DNA of 38,603 nt from Melghiribacillus thermohalophilus (GCF_004342905.1 NZ_SMAN01000025.1:1-38603), one strand, 5' to 3'. Positions 15,994 through 23,657 are shown, counted from the stretch's first letter. Numbers and translations are program-made. Notes: generated by a model not told the origin, from the letters alone.

Positions 15994-17244
15994 TTATTTC
16001 CTGTTCTCTTTTTTCTGTTGGCCGGGAGGCTCCTTTTTCTCCTTAAAAGGCTCCAGTGACTGAACATGGTCCTTCTGTTCTAGAGTTTTCTTTTGAAGTC
16101 CCGGCGGAAGATCTTTTATGAGACTTTCAATCTCTTCTTGATCCTCATCGATTTTCTCCTGGATGCCCGGGGGTAATTCTTCCATGATATCTTTTATGTT
16201 TTCTTCCGTATCGTCCTTTTTCTTTTCATTTCCGGACTGTTGATGGGAACCCTTTTCAGACTGATCGATTTCATTTGGCTGTTCAGACAAGTCACCGCCC
16301 TGCTTTCCTTTATTTCGGGTCATGTGATCTGCTTCTTTTTCCAATTTCTTTTGCAGGCCTGGAGGCCATTCCCCATCATCTAATTTTTTTTCCAGGCCAG
16401 GCGGTATTTCTTTCATGATCTCTTGATAAAAGTGTTCTACAATCACCCGTTCCTGGTCATCCAGATGATTAAAAATTTCATGGGTGATGATTTCCATGTC
16501 CTGTTCTTCAAGATTATGATCAGCAGGGCTTTCCGAAAGTTCTTCCTGTCCATCGGAATCATCATTTTCAGATTTGTTTTCTTTTTTCTGTATGTCTTCC
16601 ACTATTTTTTCAGCCATGACATAATTCATGGACACCTTTTCTTCTTGCGCCTGCTTCCGGATCGTATCAGGTATTTCGATGGTTGCAATTGGCATCTCTT
16701 CCTCTTTTTCCTGTAGGAATGTCTGCAATTTTTCAGTAAGATCATTATTTCCATTATTCAAATAGCTGACCCCTATTAACACACTCTGTCCCTCCAACAT
16801 CCCTTCTTTTCTGCTCGTTTCAATAATATGGAGGGTTACATGTTCCACATTTTGTCCTTTCCAGTCTGGAAGCATCGGGATCAGACGCTCTGCTGATTCA
16901 TTTATCGGCGTCAATTCAAGAACATTGAGTTTTCTATTGACAGTGATTTCGATACTTGGATTGATATCAATGCTCACATAGGCAAAAGCTTTACTGGAGC
17001 TGTACCATGAATAGACCGGAAAAAGGGCAAGCAGCAGAACAGCCAGAGCAGCGATGATTCGTTTTTGGAAGAAAGTATGAAAAATGGACGGAACCACATG
17101 TGTTTTCGCTTCGAAGATCGGTTCAAATTGTATTTCTTCCCCGATATCACAGTCTAAATCAGGTTTTGCTTTATAAAACAAGCCGTCATGGGTCATCACA
17201 ACCAGATACCTGGCCTTCTTCTCCATGACAATCCCCTTTTTCAT
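15994..17244 (-). CDS. rsgI: RsgI family anti-sigma-I factor
   Basis: A 416-residue protein. The cytoplasmic N-terminal RsgI domain (about 1-55: EKKARYLVVMTHDGLFYKAK and so on) binds SigI. One transmembrane helix follows (about 62-82, IIAALAVLLLALFPVYSWY). The external part begins AYVSIDINPSIEITVNR, the conserved RsgI-type motif now known to undergo self-cleavage in clostridial homologues. The C-terminal half is Glu/Lys/Gln-rich and carries five PPG-type repeats (IPPGLEKK, WPPGLQKK, LPPGIQEK, LPPGLQKK, EPPGQQKK). It overlaps sigI by ATGA. RsgI holds SigI at the membrane until a wall or heat signal arrives. Confidence 0.92.
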   Translation of the reverse strand: MKKGIVMEKKARYLVVMTHDGLFYKAKPDLDCDIGEEIQFEPIFEAKTHVVPSIFHTFFQKRIIAALAVLLLALFPVYSWYSSSKAFAYVSIDINPSIEITVNRKLNVLELTPINESAERLIPMLPDWKGQNVEHVTLHIIETSRKEGMLEGQSVLIGVSYLNNGNNDLTEKLQTFLQEKEEEMPIATIEIPDTIRKQAQEEKVSMNYVMAEKIVEDIQKKENKSENDDSDGQEELSESPADHNLEEQDMEIITHEIFNHLDDQERVIVEHFYQEIMKEIPPGLEKKLDDGEWPPGLQKKLEKEADHMTRNKGKQGGDLSEQPNEIDQSEKGSHQQSGNEKKKDDTEENIKDIMEELPPGIQEKIDEDQEEIESLIKDLPPGLQKKTLEQKDHVQSLEPFKEKKEPPGQQKKENRK

Positions 17245-17981
17245 ACCTTCACCCCCTTTATGTACTCCTTCAAATAGATATAATCCTCACTTAGAATAAT
17301 AAATATAGCTAAAATATATTTTCGGTTACGCTCCAGTGTTTTTTTGCTTACTTTTACATGTCTGGTCAGTTCTTTCATAGGGAGCCTTTTTTTTTGCTGA
17401 ACATATTGTCTCAATGAAGGATTCTCAAAAATAATCCGGGCTACCTCCATTGCCGATTCTCTTGCATCCTGATGGCTGGGTGATCGTTCTATCAGTTCCT
17501 CAAAGGAAATCTTGTAAGATTTCAGTTTTTGGCGAAAATCGGATATTTCTTCCCGGCGATGCCAGGAATCGGCTTCCTGCTGGTAACGTTCCCTGGCAAT
17601 TTTCACTTCATTTGGATTTTCCATTTGTTCTTCATCATGAACTTCCTCATCTAGAGAAACGGCTGCCGGATGGTTCTGCTCACTACGTAAATAATCAATA
17701 ACTTTGCGCTTGACTACCAATTTCGCAAAGGATAAAAAAGAACTTCCTTTTTCGCTGGAAAAGGATTGAATCGCATCATTGAACGCCATTAGGCCGATGC
17801 TGAACTCATCATCTCTTTCCGGATCAATATACCTTTTACATACTTCGGAAACATTCTTGGCAATAAACGGCCGGTATTTTTCCAGGAGATGATGACGGGT
17901 TTGTTCGTCCCCCTTTTGAGCAGCTTTTACTTGCTCTTCCAGGAAGTTCTCCTTCCCCTTTTTGAAGAGACGCTTCACCAA
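17241..17981 (-). CDS. sigI: RNA polymerase sigma factor SigI
   Basis: I start the gene at TTG 17981 (GTG 17978 is also possible) because GGAGGTGA lies seven bases upstream; the ORF is open further back to 18101 without a ribosome binding site. The product is about 246 residues, the expected length for SigI (251 in B. subtilis). Features: the region-2 motif DDEFSIGLMAFNDAIQSFSS and SFLSFAKLVVKRKVIDYLRS, and the C-terminal SigI-specific part with MKELTRHVKVSKKTLERNRK and YIKGVKV. It controls heat and cell-envelope genes in B. subtilis. It overlaps rsgI by four bases. Confidence 0.92.
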   Translation of the reverse strand: MVKRLFKKGKENFLEEQVKAAQKGDEQTRHHLLEKYRPFIAKNVSEVCKRYIDPERDDEFSIGLMAFNDAIQSFSSEKGSSFLSFAKLVVKRKVIDYLRSEQNHPAAVSLDEEVHDEEQMENPNEVKIARERYQQEADSWHRREEISDFRQKLKSYKISFEELIERSPSHQDARESAMEVARIIFENPSLRQYVQQKKRLPMKELTRHVKVSKKTLERNRKYILAIFIILSEDYIYLKEYIKGVKV

Positions 17982-18009
17982 CCCTGACTCACCTCCAATT
18001 ATTATAAAA

Positions 18010-18037
18010 TTCGTACATAAAGGGGTTTTTGTGGGGA
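18010..18037 (-). promoter_or_regulatory. Possible SigI-type autoregulatory promoter
   Basis: On the minus strand two C-rich words, CCCC at 18036-18033 and ACCCC at 18025-18021, precede CGAA at 18013-18010. SigI promoters have a C-rich -35 and a CGAA -10, and sigI is autoregulated in B. subtilis. The spacing here (19 or 7-8 nt) does not match a simple model, so this is a weak call. Confidence 0.3.
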
Positions 18038-18060
18038 GTATAAACAAACATATTTCATTT

Positions 18061-18089
18061 CTATTACAAATAGATTTCGAATATGACAA
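18061..18089 (-). promoter_or_regulatory. Candidate sigma-A promoter of sigI
   Basis: On the minus strand, TTGTCA (18089-18084) is 17 nt from TAATAG (18066-18061). It lies about 80 nt upstream of the chosen TTG start. Confidence 0.4.
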
Positions 18090-18179
18090 AAACGTTGACA
18101 TATCAAGGGTTTGAAGGGTTTTTCCATGTTGTCTATCATACTAAAGCCGATAAAAAGTTTCTAGAGTAAAAAATACCCA

Positions 18180-19007
18180 TTACTCCGGATCGAAGTCCCT
18201 GCCTTCCTCTGTCTCTAAAAAATAGGAAATTGGAACTGCCAATCCGACCTTTCCATGTTCAGAGCTTCTTCTGGTTGCATAGACAACGCCGACCACTTTT
18301 CCGCTTTCAGTGATCACCGGGCTTCCGCTATTGCCGTGGTAGATAGGTGCCTTAAGCATCAGAACATCACCTTCCAGGGAAGATTCCGTATACCCGAGCA
18401 CTTCCCCTTCATTGGCAATGCCAGTAAAAGCAAGGGGATTCCCAATAAAATAGATATGATCCCCCGGTTGAACATGCCGATCGTCTCCCAGGGTCAAATA
18501 CGGGATGTTCTTTCCATCTATCTTTAATAATGCCAGGTCTATTTCAGGGTAAGCAGCCACAATCTCAGCACTAAATTGCCCCTGTTCAGGGACATTTACC
18601 CAGGTCCGTAAACCGTCTTCAATGACATGGTTATTTGTTAAGATATATCCGTCTTTTGAAATGGAAAATCCAGTTCCTTTTCCGTTTTCCGTTCGAACCG
18701 TCACAACCGACTGCTTATATTCCTGGATCTCCTCATTTCCACTGAGTTTTGCTGAAGTCGCCAGAAAATCTACCGCTGCCAGGTTAAGGAACTTTGGCAG
18801 TGCCGATAGGGCACTGAGAACCATAAACAAAGCAATGAGCCAAAACGCCCACCTGGGGAAGGGGCGTTTTGGCTTTTTCTCTTCCTTGTGTTGACGGAAT
18901 GCTTTTCTCCGTTCTTCCTGAATCAATTCATACATTTCCTCTTCATCGATATCCTCATATAAATCTTTTTCATCTATGGTTTCAGGATAATCTTTTCGAT
19001 CGGTCAT
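18180..19007 (-). CDS. Membrane-anchored trypsin-like serine protease (S1C), no PDZ
   Basis: A 275-residue protein. Residues 1-50 are an acidic then basic cytoplasmic tail (EDIDEEEMYELIQEERRK; KKPKRPF). A transmembrane helix follows at about 53-70. The external catalytic domain carries the triad H127 (LTNNHVIEDG), D157 (EIDLALLKID) and S227 (HGNSGSPV), with GTGFSISKDG before the His. It ends soon after the protease domain (VGLAVPISYF) and lacks the PDZ domain of HtrA/DegP. It is a likely extracytoplasmic quality-control or signal protease. It precedes sigI on the minus strand, separated by the sigI region; no co-transcription is evident. Confidence 0.88.
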   Translation of the reverse strand: MTDRKDYPETIDEKDLYEDIDEEEMYELIQEERRKAFRQHKEEKKPKRPFPRWAFWLIALFMVLSALSALPKFLNLAAVDFLATSAKLSGNEEIQEYKQSVVTVRTENGKGTGFSISKDGYILTNNHVIEDGLRTWVNVPEQGQFSAEIVAAYPEIDLALLKIDGKNIPYLTLGDDRHVQPGDHIYFIGNPLAFTGIANEGEVLGYTESSLEGDVLMLKAPIYHGNSGSPVITESGKVVGVVYATRRSSEHGKVGLAVPISYFLETEEGRDFDPE

Positions 19008-19031
19008 AGCCCCGTTCTCCTTTTAGACATA

Positions 19032-21071
19032 TCAAACCACTGCTTGATTTTTCAGCTGGCCCTGCTGCATTTTATACATCTGATAATAATTTCCCTGTTG
19101 CTGAATCAATTGGTCATGTGTTCCTTTTTCTATTATTTTACCACGTTCTAACACAAAAATTTGATCAGCCTGCTGAATCGTGGATAATCGGTGGGCAATG
19201 ACAAGCGTCGTGCGTCCTTTCGTTAGTATTTTCAGGGCTTCCTGAATTAGTCCTTCTGTTTCGGTATCTATACTTGCAGTAGCTTCATCAAGGATGAGGA
19301 TAGCCGGGTCAAAAGCAAGGGCCCTGGCAAAAGAAATCAGCTGACGCTGCCCTGCCGAGAACTCGCTTCCTTTTTCCTTAACTGGCTCATCATATTGGTT
19401 CGGCAGTTTTTCAATAAATGAATCCGCTCCGACAGCTTTTAACGCTGCAATCGCCTGCTCTCTGGTAATGGACGGATCATTCATTGTTACATTGGAGATA
19501 ATGGTTCCTGTAAAAATGAACGGATCCTGCAAAACGATCCCAATATGTTTGCGGACCTGCTGTCTGGACAGGCTTTTTGTGTCCATACCGTCAATCATGA
19601 TTTTGCCTTTTTGGGGGTCATAAAAACGGAATAACAGATTCATGACCGAACTTTTTCCAGACCCTGTATGACCCACAAAGGCAGCTGTCTGTCCAGGTTC
19701 AATTTTAAATGACATATCTTTCAAGACATAATCATCCTCTTCATAAGCAAACCAGACATGGTCAAAAACCACTTCTCCTTTATAGCGGGAAATTGATTCA
19801 TCTTTTACTTCTTCCCCTTCCTGATCCATCAGTTCAAACACTCTGGACCCGGCCACCCGGGCCTGTTCCAGCTGTGGAAGCTGGCTGATCATCTGATTCA
19901 TCGGTTCAAATAAGCGGGTCAGATAGTCTACAAAGGCATAGAGGACACCAACTGAAACAATACCTGTTCCATTCAGGGACATCCCGCCAAAATACCAGAT
20001 GAATGCGACAAAAGCCAAATTTCGGATCACATTGACGAGGTTAAAGGACGTCAGGGCATTTAACGTATTCATTTTAATCTGATACGTGTAATGCCTGTGG
20101 TTCAATGTTTCGAATTCATCCTCAATGGATTTCGTGCGGCGAAAAGCCTGAATGATGGGCATCCCCTGAATCGCTTCATTAATAAACCCATTGATATCAC
20201 TGACCGTGGAACGAATGACTCTGTTAAATTTGCCAGCATACACCTTATACCATTTCATCCATATGACCATAATCGGAATTACAAGCAGGGTGACGGCCGC
20301 CAGCCGAATATCCAATAAAAACAGAGCAAAGAAAATTCCTGACATATAAATCATTCCGGAAGCAAAAGTCTCCAGTACCTTTACATACAGTTCCCGAATA
20401 GCTTCTGTATCATTAGTTACCCGGGCCACAATTTTCCCAGCCGGCCGGTTAACAAAATAAGAGATCGGCAGCCGCTGGATGTGGCCAAACACATCATCGC
20501 GCATTTGCTTAATAATCCGGTTGGAAGATACCTGCAGTAAATAGGTTTTTAAATACTGGAAAACGGATGCAATGACGATGAGCCCCATATACAACACAAG
20601 CAACCAGATAATCGGCTGTACTTCAGGGCTAAAAAAGCGGTATAAAGCACCGAGGGTCAATTTTTCACCGGCAACTGTCCATGTCTGTTCCGGAGTTTGA
20701 ATGACAACAGCCCCTTCATTGTTAAGCGAGCGATTACCGGTCAGGGGAACTTCTTCCTCTATCAGATAGTAACTTCGCTCTGCCTGCAGAAGGGTTACCT
20801 TCCGAATCACCTCATCTTGCTCACTCAGCCGGTCAGCCCGTTTAAACAAACGACCCTGATATTCCACCGTTTGGTTGTCATCATCCTGAACTTCCATCCA
20901 GTGATTTTCAATTCCGACTATATGTTCATCAATAAGCCGTTTAGCAATAAATGGACCTGTCAGTTCCAGGGCTACCGCTAAAAGCAAACAGAATAACCCG
21001 AAAAAGATCATTTTTTTGTTGCGCATCGCATATTGTACCAGCCGTTTTTCTGTTGAAGGTTTCATCGTCAT
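19032..21071 (-). CDS. bmrD: Heterodimeric multidrug ABC exporter subunit YheH/BmrD
   Basis: A 679-residue half-transporter (B. subtilis BmrD/YheH is about 673). Six transmembrane helices (about 20-400) with an extended extracytoplasmic loop of about 100 residues between helices 1 and 2 (DDDNQTVEYQGRLFKRADRL and so on), which is typical of BmrD. The nucleotide-binding domain has Walker A VGHTGSGKSS, signature FSAGQRQ (SAGQ, not SGGQ), and Walker B ILILDEATASID with a catalytic Glu. It overlaps yheI by four bases. Together they export drugs such as cytotoxic dyes and antibiotics. Expression is under the leader described upstream. Confidence 0.92.
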   Translation of the reverse strand: MTMKPSTEKRLVQYAMRNKKMIFFGLFCLLLAVALELTGPFIAKRLIDEHIVGIENHWMEVQDDDNQTVEYQGRLFKRADRLSEQDEVIRKVTLLQAERSYYLIEEEVPLTGNRSLNNEGAVVIQTPEQTWTVAGEKLTLGALYRFFSPEVQPIIWLLVLYMGLIVIASVFQYLKTYLLQVSSNRIIKQMRDDVFGHIQRLPISYFVNRPAGKIVARVTNDTEAIRELYVKVLETFASGMIYMSGIFFALFLLDIRLAAVTLLVIPIMVIWMKWYKVYAGKFNRVIRSTVSDINGFINEAIQGMPIIQAFRRTKSIEDEFETLNHRHYTYQIKMNTLNALTSFNLVNVIRNLAFVAFIWYFGGMSLNGTGIVSVGVLYAFVDYLTRLFEPMNQMISQLPQLEQARVAGSRVFELMDQEGEEVKDESISRYKGEVVFDHVWFAYEEDDYVLKDMSFKIEPGQTAAFVGHTGSGKSSVMNLLFRFYDPQKGKIMIDGMDTKSLSRQQVRKHIGIVLQDPFIFTGTIISNVTMNDPSITREQAIAALKAVGADSFIEKLPNQYDEPVKEKGSEFSAGQRQLISFARALAFDPAILILDEATASIDTETEGLIQEALKILTKGRTTLVIAHRLSTIQQADQIFVLERGKIIEKGTHDQLIQQQGNYYQMYKMQQGQLKNQAVV

Positions 21072-22813
21072 TCACCTCCCCCTTCCATTTTCTGAATGTC
21101 ATACTGGGTTTTATACCAGCCGTTTTTCTTCATTAGTTCTTCATGGGTTCCGTGCTCGACCACGATTCCATTTTCAAAAACGAGGATTTGATCGGCGTGC
21201 TCCACCGCTGAAAGACGGTGTGCCGCAATCAGGGTCGTTTTACCCTTTCGCTCCTGTTTCAAATGGGAAATAATCTTTGCCTCTGTTTTTCCGTCAACAG
21301 CTGACAGAGCATCGTCCAGGATCAGAATTTCTGGATCCATTAATAGGGCTCTTGCCAGAGAAACCCGCTGTTTTTGCCCGCCTGATAACGTAACTCCACT
21401 TTCACCTACAACGGTATCCAGCCCTTCAGGCAAATTTTCAATGTCTTTCGTCAGCGATGCTGAATCCAGAACCTGTTTGATTTCCTCGTCTGATTTTGGA
21501 CCGCAGCCAAACAGCAGATTTTCTCTTACCGTTTTAGAAAACAGGATGTGTTCCTGAGGTACATAACCGATCCATGATCTCGTTTGATCAAGTGAAAGTT
21601 CCTGAATGGGAACCCCATTAATCTGAATCTCACCCTTTTCCGGTGCCGGATATTCCCGCAAAAGCTGTCTGAATAAAGTTGTTTTCCCGGCACCTGTTTT
21701 CCCGACAATTCCTATCGTTTCTCCGCGATGGATGTTGAGATTGACGTGTTGTATCACCCAATTGTCGGACTCAGGATATCGGAAAGAAACATTTTTGTAT
21801 TCGATTACTTCTGGTAATTTGACTTCTTTCGGAAGATCCGGGTCTTTCACGTCCGGCTTCTGGCTGAAAATCTTGTATACCCGGTCCAGGGATGCATTTC
21901 CTCTCTGCATCACATTGATCAGCTCTCCAGCGGCAAACATCGGCCAGATCAGCATGCCCAGATAAACATTAAAGGATACTAACTCACCAAGGGTGATTTC
22001 GTTCCTGGCTACCAGATATGAACCGTAACCGAGGCCTATCGTATACGCCAGCCCTACAAGAATTTTGATTGTCGGTTCAAATAATGCATCCATTTTGGCG
22101 ACGTCAACATTTTTTTGAAACACATCTTCCGTTTTTTCACCAAACCGTCTCTGGTCCTGTTTTTCCTGCACAAACGCCCGAATGACCCGAACCCCCTTGA
22201 TCGATTCCAGGACATCATTGTTCAGGTCACTGAATGCCGACTGGGCTTTCGTAAATCGTTTGTGAATGGCTTTTCCATATTTATTCATCAGCACCGCCAT
22301 TATGGGCAAGGGAATCAGGGCTGCCAGGGTTAACTTCCAGTTGATCGTGAACACCATAACCCCGATAATCAGCATCATAAAAATGGTGGAATCCACTAAG
22401 GTCAGGATTCCGAACCCGGCTGTCATCATAATCGCTTTTAAATCGTTTGTTGCTCGTGCCATTAAGTCCCCTGTCCGGTTGCGTCCATAAAACGCGGGTG
22501 TCATTTTTAAAAAGTGGCGCATCAGTTTTGTGCGGATCTTTTTCTCAAGAAGAATGGCACCGCCAAACAGGGTATAGTCCCAGTAAAACATAATGGCATA
22601 CCCGCCTATGATTAACATGCCGTAGAATAATAGAATCTCGGTGAGGCGCTCCGGTGTTAATTGCTGATACTGGATTTCATCTATGGTCATCCCCACAATT
22701 TTTGGGGGGAGCACATCAATGATACTCGCAATGATTAATGCTGTCACTGCCAATAAATAACGCAGCCATTGTTCTTTAAAAAACCAGGATAACTTTTTAA
22801 AAACCGATAACAT
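21068..22813 (-). CDS. bmrC: Heterodimeric multidrug ABC exporter subunit YheI/BmrC
   Basis: A 581-residue half-transporter (BmrC/YheI is about 585). Six transmembrane helices (about 15-320). Nucleotide-binding domain: Walker A GIVGKTGAGKTT, Q-loop YVPQEHILF, canonical signature LSGGQKQRVSLARALL. Walker B is ILILDDALSAVD, so an Asp replaces the catalytic Glu, as in the degenerate site of BmrC. The ribosome binding site AAGGGAGC lies nine bases before ATG 22813. It is preceded by an 18-residue leader ORF whose stop lies 37 nt upstream, so its translation is probably linked to that leader. Confidence 0.92.
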   Translation of the reverse strand: MLSVFKKLSWFFKEQWLRYLLAVTALIIASIIDVLPPKIVGMTIDEIQYQQLTPERLTEILLFYGMLIIGGYAIMFYWDYTLFGGAILLEKKIRTKLMRHFLKMTPAFYGRNRTGDLMARATNDLKAIMMTAGFGILTLVDSTIFMMLIIGVMVFTINWKLTLAALIPLPIMAVLMNKYGKAIHKRFTKAQSAFSDLNNDVLESIKGVRVIRAFVQEKQDQRRFGEKTEDVFQKNVDVAKMDALFEPTIKILVGLAYTIGLGYGSYLVARNEITLGELVSFNVYLGMLIWPMFAAGELINVMQRGNASLDRVYKIFSQKPDVKDPDLPKEVKLPEVIEYKNVSFRYPESDNWVIQHVNLNIHRGETIGIVGKTGAGKTTLFRQLLREYPAPEKGEIQINGVPIQELSLDQTRSWIGYVPQEHILFSKTVRENLLFGCGPKSDEEIKQVLDSASLTKDIENLPEGLDTVVGESGVTLSGGQKQRVSLARALLMDPEILILDDALSAVDGKTEAKIISHLKQERKGKTTLIAAHRLSAVEHADQILVFENGIVVEHGTHEELMKKNGWYKTQYDIQKMEGGGE

Positions 22814-22850
22814 TTCTGTCAGCTCCCTTACTCGTTTTCTTTATCATTTG

Positions 22851-22907
22851 TCAGCCACCTTCTGTCCTCTTCTTGATTGTCAACCATATGTGTGTTTTGA
22901 ATGTCAT
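22851..22907 (-). CDS. Leader peptide 2, 18 residues, ending EGG
   Basis: ATG 22907 with GGAGGG upstream encodes MTFKTHIWLTIKKRTEGG and stops at TGA. It matches the first small leader ORF (23139-23195) in length, in the C-terminal pattern K-R-x-E-G-G-stop and in the nucleotides around the stop (GAAGG[T/C]GGCTGAC). Its start is exactly 94 nt and its stop 37 nt upstream of the next start codon, here yheI, just as for the other copy. It is probably translated; its role may be ribosome-stalling or coupling (inference). Upstream of the exporter genes on the same strand. Confidence 0.65.
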   Translation of the reverse strand: MTFKTHIWLTIKKRTEGG

Positions 22908-22927
22908 TACAATCCCTCCGAAACCAT

Positions 22928-23101
22928 TTATTTTTTAGATATATGAATCAGTACGAGCCGCGGACTCAATTGAATAAAGTATTCTCCGCGGACATGAAAC
23001 AAATGAATGAAAGTAGCAATCAGTACGCCTATCATTGCCAGCATAAAGTGAATACATTGCTTCAAAAAAAGCATCAGTAGTTTTGCTATTGTTTTATACA
23101 C
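22928..23101 (-). CDS. 57-residue membrane peptide in exporter leader (BmrB/YheJ-position)
   Basis: GTG 23101 with AAGGAG about ten bases upstream opens 57 codons. The product starts VYKTIAKLLMLFLKQCIHFM, has one hydrophobic helix (about 19-35, HFMLAMIGVLIATFIHLF), then FHVRGEYFIQLSPRLVLIH and ends ISKK. The B. subtilis counterpart in this position is bmrB/yheJ, of similar length (about 54 residues), a regulatory leader; I cannot verify homology from memory. It is preceded by leader peptide 1 with the same 37-nt spacing that leader peptide 2 has to yheI, and followed by leader peptide 2. Confidence 0.6.
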   Translation of the reverse strand: MYKTIAKLLMLFLKQCIHFMLAMIGVLIATFIHLFHVRGEYFIQLSPRLVLIHISKK

Positions 23102-23138
23102 GTTCTTCCAGCTCCTTGTCGTTCTTCTTCCTCTGTCG

Positions 23139-23195
23139 TCAGCCGCCTTCTAACCTTTTCTCAATGTATTGCCATAAACTTTTAGAATAAATCAT
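23139..23195 (-). CDS. Leader peptide 1, 18 residues, ending EGG
   Basis: ATG 23195 with an excellent ribosome binding site (GAGGGAGGA) encodes MIYSKSLWQYIEKRLEGG and stops at TGA. It has the same length and terminal K-R-x-E-G-G-stop as leader peptide 2. The gap to the next start (GTG 23101) is 37 nt, identical to that of the second copy. It follows the two tandem terminators on the transcript, so it is only made when those are read through. Confidence 0.65.
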   Translation of the reverse strand: MIYSKSLWQYIEKRLEGG

Positions 23196-23225
23196 GCTCA
23201 CATTCCTCCCTCTGATTTTTAGTCA

Positions 23226-23261
23226 TAAAAAATACGCATACGTTCGTGGACGCATGCGCAT
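23226..23261 (-). terminator. Second intrinsic terminator of exporter leader
   Basis: On the minus strand, ATGCGCATGCGT (23261-23250) pairs with ACGTATGCGTAT (23243-23232) with two G-T wobbles, followed by TTTTTT. The loop (CCACGA) is part of a word that can instead pair with the 3' arm of the first terminator. Confidence 0.75.
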
Positions 23262-23263
23262 AT

Positions 23264-23291
23264 AAAAAAGGCCACGAACATATACGTGGCC
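23264..23291 (-). terminator. First intrinsic terminator of exporter leader
   Basis: On the minus strand, GGCCACG (23291-23285) pairs perfectly with CGTGGCC (23276-23270) around TATATGTT, followed directly by TTTTTT. It lies about 50 nt after the 34-codon leader ORF. The 5' arm can alternatively pair with CGTGGCC within that ORF, which is the basis for attenuation. Confidence 0.85.
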
Positions 23292-23343
23292 CCTGTTAAC
23301 AATCGTAATCAAAAGAATATACGCCAAAAGGGTAGAGTATCCC

Positions 23344-23448
23344 TTAGAAGATACACTCGGCGCGGGAGGCCACGAATTGAATATGAGATTGTACCGTCTG
23401 TACGTTCCATACACGATCTTGAATTCCAGCAATCATGACGTTTTTCAT
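23344..23448 (-). CDS. 34-residue leader ORF of exporter attenuator
   Basis: ATG 23448 with a perfect AAAGGAGGT eight bases upstream. The product starts MKNVMIAGIQDRVWNVQTVQ and ends SHIQFVASRAECIF, a soluble, mixed peptide with no signal. The codons for the FVAS stretch contain CGTGGCC (minus strand 23374-23368), identical to the 3' arm of terminator 1. It has the ideal position for a regulatory leader: 42 nt after a consensus -10 and 50 nt before two terminators. Stalling in this ORF by ribosome-targeting drugs could change which hairpin forms. This ORF is too short for usual gene calling. Confidence 0.7.
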   Translation of the reverse strand: MKNVMIAGIQDRVWNVQTVQSHIQFVASRAECIF

Positions 23449-23489
23449 TGTTCGTGACCTCCTTTCGAAAATTTTTTATTTGCCTGTAA

Positions 23490-23518
23490 ATTATACCTTT
23501 ACATTTTCCTGGGGTCAA
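23490..23518 (-). promoter_or_regulatory. Consensus sigma-A promoter of the exporter leader
   Basis: On the minus strand, TTGACC (23518-23513) is exactly 17 nt from TATAAT (23495-23490). It reads into the 34-codon leader ORF and, beyond the attenuator, into yheI-yheH. Confidence 0.8.
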
Positions 23519-23657
23519 TAGCATTTGTGAAAATTTTTACCAGAAGGCAAAATCATTTTGTCAAAATGAAATGTTTCATCAGGCTGACTGTAGTGCAAGA
23601 AGGGATCTTATAAATTCATCAAACTGAATGTCTGGCCCGTTATCCTCACAATGAGCA

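Noticed and set aside
23309-23524. 71-codon minus-strand ORF across the exporter leader
   Set aside because: It overlaps the promoter and the better-supported 34-codon leader ORF in another frame; no ribosome binding site of its own.
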